Shown: piece by piece, positions 29,447 to 34,668 of the stretch
How the letters are laid out: every line of letters begins with the position of its first letter
How positions within the stretch are numbered: the stretch's first letter is position 1
Origin: Clostridiaceae bacterium
GTDB lineage: Bacteria; Bacillota; Clostridia; DSM-8532
Assembly: GCA_012518025.1 (NCBI GenBank)
Contig: JAAYTP010000027.1
Coordinates: 1 to 34,668 of the forward strand
Length of the DNA stretch: 34,668 bases
Reading direction: 5' to 3'
Notes under the pieces: model-generated
Databases searched by the model: none
Seen by the model: the letters and a program-made list of their open reading frames with translations, nothing else
What the model was told of the DNA's origin: nothing
Program-made: the position numbers and the translations under genes

Positions 29447-30088
29447 ATGTTAAACTGGTGGAACGAATTAAGCTCTTTACAGCAGGTGTTTACATACTTT
29501 GCCATCCCAGCTACCCTGATTCTCATCATCCAGATCATATTATTCATAATAGGATTATCCGATGGTGACGGGGATACCGATGTTTCTCACAGTGATATTG
29601 ACAGCGATGGCCTGGAGGCAGATGACGAGCCCGGCGGCGACATAACCGAGAGCAGCGACATGGCTGAAGTAAGGCTGCTTACCTTTAGAAGTATTGTAGC
29701 CTTTTTCGCAGTCGGCGGGTGGACTGGTGTTGTGTTGGGAGGTCTGGATCTGCCGCTTCCTGCAGTTGTTATGATATCCCTGCTGGCTGGCTGGGCTGCG
29801 CTGTATTTTGTATCCTGGTCGATTCGGATGGCTCTGAGACTTCAGCACAGCGGTAATATACAGATCGCCAATGCCATAGGAAAAGTCGGCGAGGTTTATA
29901 TCACCATCCCGGCAGCAAACAAAGGGTACGGCAAGGTAAATGTCATCGTGCAGGAGCGATTCTGCGAATTTGAAGCTGCCACCAGTGCGGATCGTGATCT
30001 GAAAACCGGTGAATCGGTTTTCGTTACAGGTATTACGGAGGATAATGTATTGACTGTAATACCCAATGATGAAGTCAGTACCGGATGA
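29447..30088 (+). CDS. NfeD/YuaF-like membrane protein with C-terminal OB-fold domain
   Basis: Multiple TM segments, acidic loop, C-terminal IGKVGEVYITIPAANKGYGKVNVIVQ...VFVTGITEDNVLTVIP; directly upstream of flotillin. Confidence 0.8.
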   Translation: MLNWWNELSSLQQVFTYFAIPATLILIIQIILFIIGLSDGDGDTDVSHSDIDSDGLEADDEPGGDITESSDMAEVRLLTFRSIVAFFAVGGWTGVVLGGLDLPLPAVVMISLLAGWAALYFVSWSIRMALRLQHSGNIQIANAIGKVGEVYITIPAANKGYGKVNVIVQERFCEFEAATSADRDLKTGESVFVTGITEDNVLTVIPNDEVSTG

Positions 30089-30115
30089 CAAAACTTTCAT
30101 GGAGGAGAATGGATT

Positions 30116-31540
30116 ATGATAGAGACTTTAACCCTTATCAGTGTTATTGCAATCCTTGTTTTGTTCACTTTTTTGTTCATCATCTCTCGTTATCGTAAAT
30201 GTCCTTCGGACAAGATCATGGTCATATACGGAAAAGTGGGATCAAGGGATGGAACGGCTTTATCAGCCAAATGCATCCACGGCGGTGCCGCTTTCATATG
30301 GCCGATCATACAGGCCTACGAATACATGGATCTGACACCAATGTCCATCAGTGTGGATCTTGAAAACGCCTTGAGTAGACAGAATATAAGGATTAATGTT
30401 CCTTCCCGCTTTACGGTTGGTATCTCAACCGAGCAAGGCGTCATGCAGAATGCAGCAGAACGCCTTCTGGGTCTTAAGCTGACCGAGATTCAGGAGTTGG
30501 CCAAGGATATCATATTCGGACAATTGCGCCTTGTTGTCGCTACCATGGATATTGAAGAGATAAATACCGACCGTGATAAGTTCCTGGAAGCGGTATCAAG
30601 GAACGTCGAGACTGAACTCAAGAAAATAGGACTTCGCCTCATAAACGTGAACGTTACCGATATAACTGATGAATCCGGATACATTGAGGCACTTGGCCGT
30701 GAAGCTGCTGCCAAGGCCATCAACGATGCCAAGAAATCTGTTGCGGAGAAGAACAGGGACGGTTCCATTGGCGAGGCCAATGCCAGCAGGGATGAGAGAA
30801 TACAGGTTGCTGCTGCTAATTCTGAGGCTATAAAAGGTGAGAACGAAGCCCAGGCTGATATTGCTCAGTCCAATGCCATTCTTCGTGAACGCCAGGCTGA
30901 GGCGCTGAAGCGTGCTACCTCCGCAGAGAGAATACAGAAAGCAAAAGCCCTCGAAGAGGCATATGCGGCTGAGCAAAAAGCGGAGCTTGCCCGCGCCGAC
31001 CGTGAAAAGGCTACCCAGGAAGCGGATATTCTTGTTAAGAGCGAGATTGAGAAAAGGCGCATTGAACTTCAGGCCGAAGCAAGGGCAGAGGAAGCGAGAA
31101 GGCTTGCCAAGGGTGAGGCCGATGCTATATTTATGAAGATGGAGGCTCAGGCTCGCGGTATGCAGGAATTGCTGACCAAGCAGGCTCAGGGCTTTGCACA
31201 GCTTGTTGCGGCTGCAGGAGGCAATGCAGCTGATGCCACCAGAATGATGTTGGCGGATAAGATGGAAGATCTGATGAGTATTCAGGTTGAGGCCATCAAG
31301 AACCTCAAGATCGATAAGGTAACTGTTTGGGACAGTATGAATGGCAAGGACGGCGCACCAGCTACTGCAAACTTCCTTTCCGGTATGTTGAAGTCCATAC
31401 CACCCATGAATGAGATGTACAAGATGGCAGGGCTGGAGCTTCCCGAATATCTGGGCAAAGAGATAAAGGAGCCGGCTGACGTGAAGAGTTCATCGGAGCC
31501 TGAAGTCCCGGACGAAGCTGAAGCTGAAAAGTCAGAATAA
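30116..31540 (+). CDS. Flotillin-like SPFH-domain protein (FloT/YuaG family)
   Basis: N-terminal membrane segment, SPFH domain (YGKVGSRDGTALSAKCIHGGAAFIWPIIQAYEYMDLTPMSISV), long Ala/Glu-rich coiled coil with AEAR..EARRLAKGEADA. Confidence 0.93.
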   Translation: MIETLTLISVIAILVLFTFLFIISRYRKCPSDKIMVIYGKVGSRDGTALSAKCIHGGAAFIWPIIQAYEYMDLTPMSISVDLENALSRQNIRINVPSRFTVGISTEQGVMQNAAERLLGLKLTEIQELAKDIIFGQLRLVVATMDIEEINTDRDKFLEAVSRNVETELKKIGLRLINVNVTDITDESGYIEALGREAAAKAINDAKKSVAEKNRDGSIGEANASRDERIQVAAANSEAIKGENEAQADIAQSNAILRERQAEALKRATSAERIQKAKALEEAYAAEQKAELARADREKATQEADILVKSEIEKRRIELQAEARAEEARRLAKGEADAIFMKMEAQARGMQELLTKQAQGFAQLVAAAGGNAADATRMMLADKMEDLMSIQVEAIKNLKIDKVTVWDSMNGKDGAPATANFLSGMLKSIPPMNEMYKMAGLELPEYLGKEIKEPADVKSSSEPEVPDEAEAEKSE

Positions 31541-31571
31541 CCAGATAGTGCATGTCCGGTGATACATCAAA

Positions 31572-31603
31572 CCCCGGCGATTAAATTCGCCGAGGTTTTC
31601 CAA
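31572..31603 (+). terminator. Intrinsic terminator after flotillin
   Basis: CCCCGGCGA-TTAAAT-TCGCCGAGG (one mismatch) followed by TTTTCC. Confidence 0.6.
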
Positions 31604-31636
31604 ATCAGATTAGTCCAAAATACATGAGTGTTCTGG

Positions 31637-31685
31637 GGAATATGTCTGAGATCTATGAATTCAGGCATATTCCTTGATTTTTTTT
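31637..31685 (+). terminator. Second long-stem intrinsic terminator
   Basis: GGAATATGTCTGA (31637-31649) pairs with TCAGGCATATTCC (31661-31673), 13 bp with one G.U, followed by TTGATTTTTTTT. Confidence 0.75.
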
Positions 31686-31755
31686 ATGACTAAACGTAAT
31701 ATAAAGGAGGAAAGACCAGCCAGTAGAGGATCATTGATGGCCCAGGAGATAAAGG

Positions 31756-33087
31756 ATGCAAAATAAGATAAAAAGAATTCTTATCAGGCTTGAGTCCCTC
31801 ATGGTATTCAGAGACCTGCTAAAGGACGAAGTTGTCAAAAAATTTATTCAATTACTTGAAACCTGTGATAAAAAGCAGAGTTCCAAGGAATTTGTCAGTC
31901 GTTATTCGGATTTTCTCCACCATCTGGTGGAGCATAACATGATGCTCAAACTATCCGAAGTCTGTTCATTTGGTGATTATTTGATCCATGCCATTCTATA
32001 CCGTGAAAATTCAGTAAGCAAAATGGCGGAACAGGTAAGTCCCGGGCAGCTTCCGGATTGGATGCCCCGTGAATTGACAAAGGAACTCAATATTCTAGGG
32101 GAGCTGGCAGCCCTTTCTTCCCCCAGGATCAAATCCGAATGGTTCCACAACCATGAGCCTGAAGAAATCATCAGTGACCTGCCCGAATGGGAGGCCTTCC
32201 CTAAAATGTACAGCATTTTTGAGCCTGATAAGCCCTGGGGCGAAGGCTCAGCCCGTTTGCTTGATTTCTACAGCAAGTATGGGTCGGGTATCTTTGCCCG
32301 TTATAAGGGGTTTATATGGGAACGTAGCGGTGATCAGGGAAGCCTTCGTGGCGTGGATGATCCCGACCCGGTCAGACTGAGTGATTTTATAGGTTATAAG
32401 CTGCAAAGAAATGAGATTGTGGAGAACACCCTTCGGTTTATTAAGGGCTACCCGGCAAACAACCTGCTACTTTACGGAGACCGGGGCACTGGTAAATCCT
32501 CAACGGTTAAGGCACTCCTAAACGAATATTATGATCTCGGCCTTCGCATTATTGAAATACCCAAGGAGTTTTTGGCTGATTTCGGTCAAATCCTGAGGAT
32601 GATCCGGAACAGGCCTCAAAAGTTTATTGCTTTTATAGATGATCTTTCCTTCAGTGATGAAGAGAGCAGTTATACCGCGCTAAAAGCGGTTCTTGAGGGA
32701 AGTCTTGAGAACCGGCCTGAAAATCTTCTTGTATATGCAACTACCAACAGAAGGCACCTTATAAAGGAGAGGTTCAGTGACAGAGCTGGGCTCGCATCTG
32801 GTCAGGCTGATGATGAGATCCATGCGGCGGACACCATGGAAGAAAAACTGTCCCTGGCCGACCGCTTTGGCATGACCATCACCTTTACAGCTCCGGATCA
32901 GGAAGAGTACCTTACAATTGTGGAAGGACTGGCAGATAAACGAGGTATCAGGATTGATAAGGACGTACTGCACAAGAAGGCTATACAATGGGAGATGCTG
33001 TACAACGGGCGTTCTCCAAGGACGGCATTGCAGTTCATCAACTGGCTGGAAGGTCAACAAAAAATGAACAGGGAATCAGGAGGCTAG
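31756..33087 (+). CDS. DUF815-like AAA ATPase
   Basis: Walker A GDRGTGKSST, Walker B KFIAFIDDLSF, ATTNRRHLIKERF, C-terminal NGRSPRTALQFINWLEG; N-terminal helical region typical of DUF815 ATPases. Confidence 0.85.
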   Translation: MQNKIKRILIRLESLMVFRDLLKDEVVKKFIQLLETCDKKQSSKEFVSRYSDFLHHLVEHNMMLKLSEVCSFGDYLIHAILYRENSVSKMAEQVSPGQLPDWMPRELTKELNILGELAALSSPRIKSEWFHNHEPEEIISDLPEWEAFPKMYSIFEPDKPWGEGSARLLDFYSKYGSGIFARYKGFIWERSGDQGSLRGVDDPDPVRLSDFIGYKLQRNEIVENTLRFIKGYPANNLLLYGDRGTGKSSTVKALLNEYYDLGLRIIEIPKEFLADFGQILRMIRNRPQKFIAFIDDLSFSDEESSYTALKAVLEGSLENRPENLLVYATTNRRHLIKERFSDRAGLASGQADDEIHAADTMEEKLSLADRFGMTITFTAPDQEEYLTIVEGLADKRGIRIDKDVLHKKAIQWEMLYNGRSPRTALQFINWLEGQQKMNRESGG

Positions 33088-33088
33088 G

Positions 33089-34668
33089 ATGATGGTCAGA
33101 TTAGGCAAAGTATTCATACTGACTGTTGTCTGCGTCCTGGTCTCGGGTATTCTATTCAGCAGTCAGGTAGCGGATGAGCAGGTTGTCAATGCCAGCATCA
33201 CATCTTTCAGCGAATATATGCCAGGAGGTAAAACTGCTGATTCAGTGTTAATTGAAATGGCTGCGGCAGGGCATGAATATCAGCCGGATGAAATTTTCGG
33301 GGCTGAATTTGGGACTGCCGGGTTTATTGGAGAAACGGAAAGAGGCCCTGAGACACCACAGCTTGTGACTAGTTTTGAAGAGTATGCAAGAATCTACGGC
33401 AGCCACCCCGGAAGGTCCTTTATGCCATACGAGGTAAAAGGCTATTTTGATAATGGCGGACGACGACTCTATATAGCCCGGGTTATATCTCAAACCGCCG
33501 AGACAGCCCAGGCCGGACTTAAAAGAGGGAAGAAAAACGCCTGCACAGTGCGCGCAATCAATGCCGGGGAATGGGGAAACCGGGTTGCGGTGAAGGTCCT
33601 TCAGGGTATGAATTCTACAGAATCGGATCCCACCTTCACATTGGAGGTATTATGCTTTACACGTAATAAATTCATCTCTATGAAATCCAACAAGCCTGAT
33701 CCTGCCCTTGCCGATATAATTGAGGTCTACAACGATGTTTCGTTAATTGAAGGGTCTCCATATTACTATGAGAACGTTATCAACCAAAATTCGGCATTGA
33801 TAAGGATGGATATTGCGGAAGATAATGATGGCAGCATAATACCCGATGCCGCCGATAAACCTATCTGGCTTTCAGGAGGTTCGGATGGTGATGTGCCGGT
33901 TCTGGAAGACTTTTTAGGAAGTGATGGGCTGGACTTAAATGCTGCAACCGGTCTTAAGGCTCTTGAAAAGATAAGTACTGTTTCCACTCTTTATTCTCCC
34001 GTATCCTGCCAGTATGATGGACTGGATCAGGCTTTGATACAGCAATGCGAAGCTCTGGGTGACAGAACAGTCATTCTGGATACGGCATTTGACGATCCTC
34101 ATCCCACCCCCTGGAGCTGCCTGATAAGTAGCTATGTATCATGCTATTCACCATGGATACAGATTACTGGGCCTGACTCAAAGGATATCATGGTTCCGCC
34201 CGGAGGATTCATTGCGGGTCTTTACGCCAGGAACGACTATGTTAAAGGACCCGACAAGTTACCGGTCAATGAAGTCCTGGTGGGTGTAACCGGAGTGGAG
34301 ATTCAGCTTTCGCCCCAGGCCAGAAAAGCCTTATCCATCAGAAGGATAAACCCCATCACAGAGATTCCGGGCATTGGTTACGTCGTGGATGAGTTCATGA
34401 CATTGTCGGATTTAGCTGACGATTATGGATCGCTCAGTTTCAGGCGCTATATTAATTTCATTAGGGATTCCATAAGCACCAGTCTGTTTTGGGTATCCGG
34501 CCAGGAATGGACACAGGATCTTCAAAGCACAATAAAGCTCAGCATAGAGGATTTCCTGGACAGGGAGTGGAAACGCGGGGCGCTTCTGGGAAGCACCCAG
34601 ATAGAAGCCTATTATGTCAAGGTTGATCCTCAGCAAACAGCAGACAGGGAGGGTCTTCGGCCTTCTGT
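33089..34668 (+). CDS. Contractile phage-tail/CIS sheath protein with N-terminal signal-peptide/TM-like segment (3' end beyond window)
   Basis: Open frame from ATG 33089 to the window end, behind AGGAGG (33078-33083). N-terminus MMVRLGKVFILTVVCVLVSGILFSSQVADEQ; sheath-type GTAGFIGETERGPETPQLVTSFEEYARIYG, LSGGSDGDVP, VPPGGFIAGLYARNDYVKGPDKLPVNEVLVGVTGVEIQLS, FRRYINFIRDSISTSLFWVSGQEWTQDL...FLDREWKRGALLGSTQIEAYYVKVD. Absent from the ORF track because it has no stop in the window. Confidence 0.88.
   Translation, partial: MMVRLGKVFILTVVCVLVSGILFSSQVADEQVVNASITSFSEYMPGGKTADSVLIEMAAAGHEYQPDEIFGAEFGTAGFIGETERGPETPQLVTSFEEYARIYGSHPGRSFMPYEVKGYFDNGGRRLYIARVISQTAETAQAGLKRGKKNACTVRAINAGEWGNRVAVKVLQGMNSTESDPTFTLEVLCFTRNKFISMKSNKPDPALADIIEVYNDVSLIEGSPYYYENVINQNSALIRMDIAEDNDGSIIPDAADKPIWLSGGSDGDVPVLEDFLGSDGLDLNAATGLKALEKISTVSTLYSPVSCQYDGLDQALIQQCEALGDRTVILDTAFDDPHPTPWSCLISSYVSCYSPWIQITGPDSKDIMVPPGGFIAGLYARNDYVKGPDKLPVNEVLVGVTGVEIQLSPQARKALSIRRINPITEIPGIGYVVDEFMTLSDLADDYGSLSFRRYINFIRDSISTSLFWVSGQEWTQDLQSTIKLSIEDFLDREWKRGALLGSTQIEAYYVKVDPQQTADREGLRPS

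Noticed and set aside
33248-33987. Minus-strand ORFs 33248-33493 and 33766-33987
   Set aside because: They lie antisense within the sheath CDS, which is open to the window end and has strong motif support.
33089-34668. Calling a complete contractile injection system or prophage here
   Set aside because: Only one structural gene (sheath) is visible; no tube, baseplate, integrase, capsid or lysis genes are in the window, so the system can only be hypothesised.
1-34668. tRNA or rRNA genes and insertion sequences
   Set aside because: No cloverleaf with a T-arm consensus, no rRNA signature and no transposase ORF seen by eye on either strand.

Overview
The window looks like chromosomal DNA from a Gram-positive, spore-forming Firmicute, probably a clostridium. 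This is inferred from the T-box leader, the ytrHI-type sporulation pair and the strong AGGAGG ribosome-binding sites. The left ~12 kb is one branched-chain amino acid operon: sigma-A promoter, T-box leader, ilvB, ilvN, ilvC, cimA, leuC, leuD, leuB, ilvD and a second ilvB. The middle holds a Na/Pi cotransporter, glmM, nagB, a ytrH/ytrI-like pair, two paralogous penicillin-binding/class A beta-lactamase-fold serine hydrolases, a UvrD/PcrA-like helicase, a modular CotH protein and an interspersed repeat cluster. The right end has a DHH phosphoesterase, a soluble PAS histidine kinase, an NfeD/flotillin pair, a DUF815-like AAA ATPase and a CDS truncated by the window edge that is missing from the ORF track. 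I read that CDS as a contractile phage-tail/CIS sheath protein. It begins with a hydrophobic signal-peptide/TM-like segment behind a strong Shine-Dalgarno and starts 1 nt after the ATPase stop codon. This putative membrane-targeted sheath is the most unusual feature here. All family calls come from reading motifs by eye; no database search was run.
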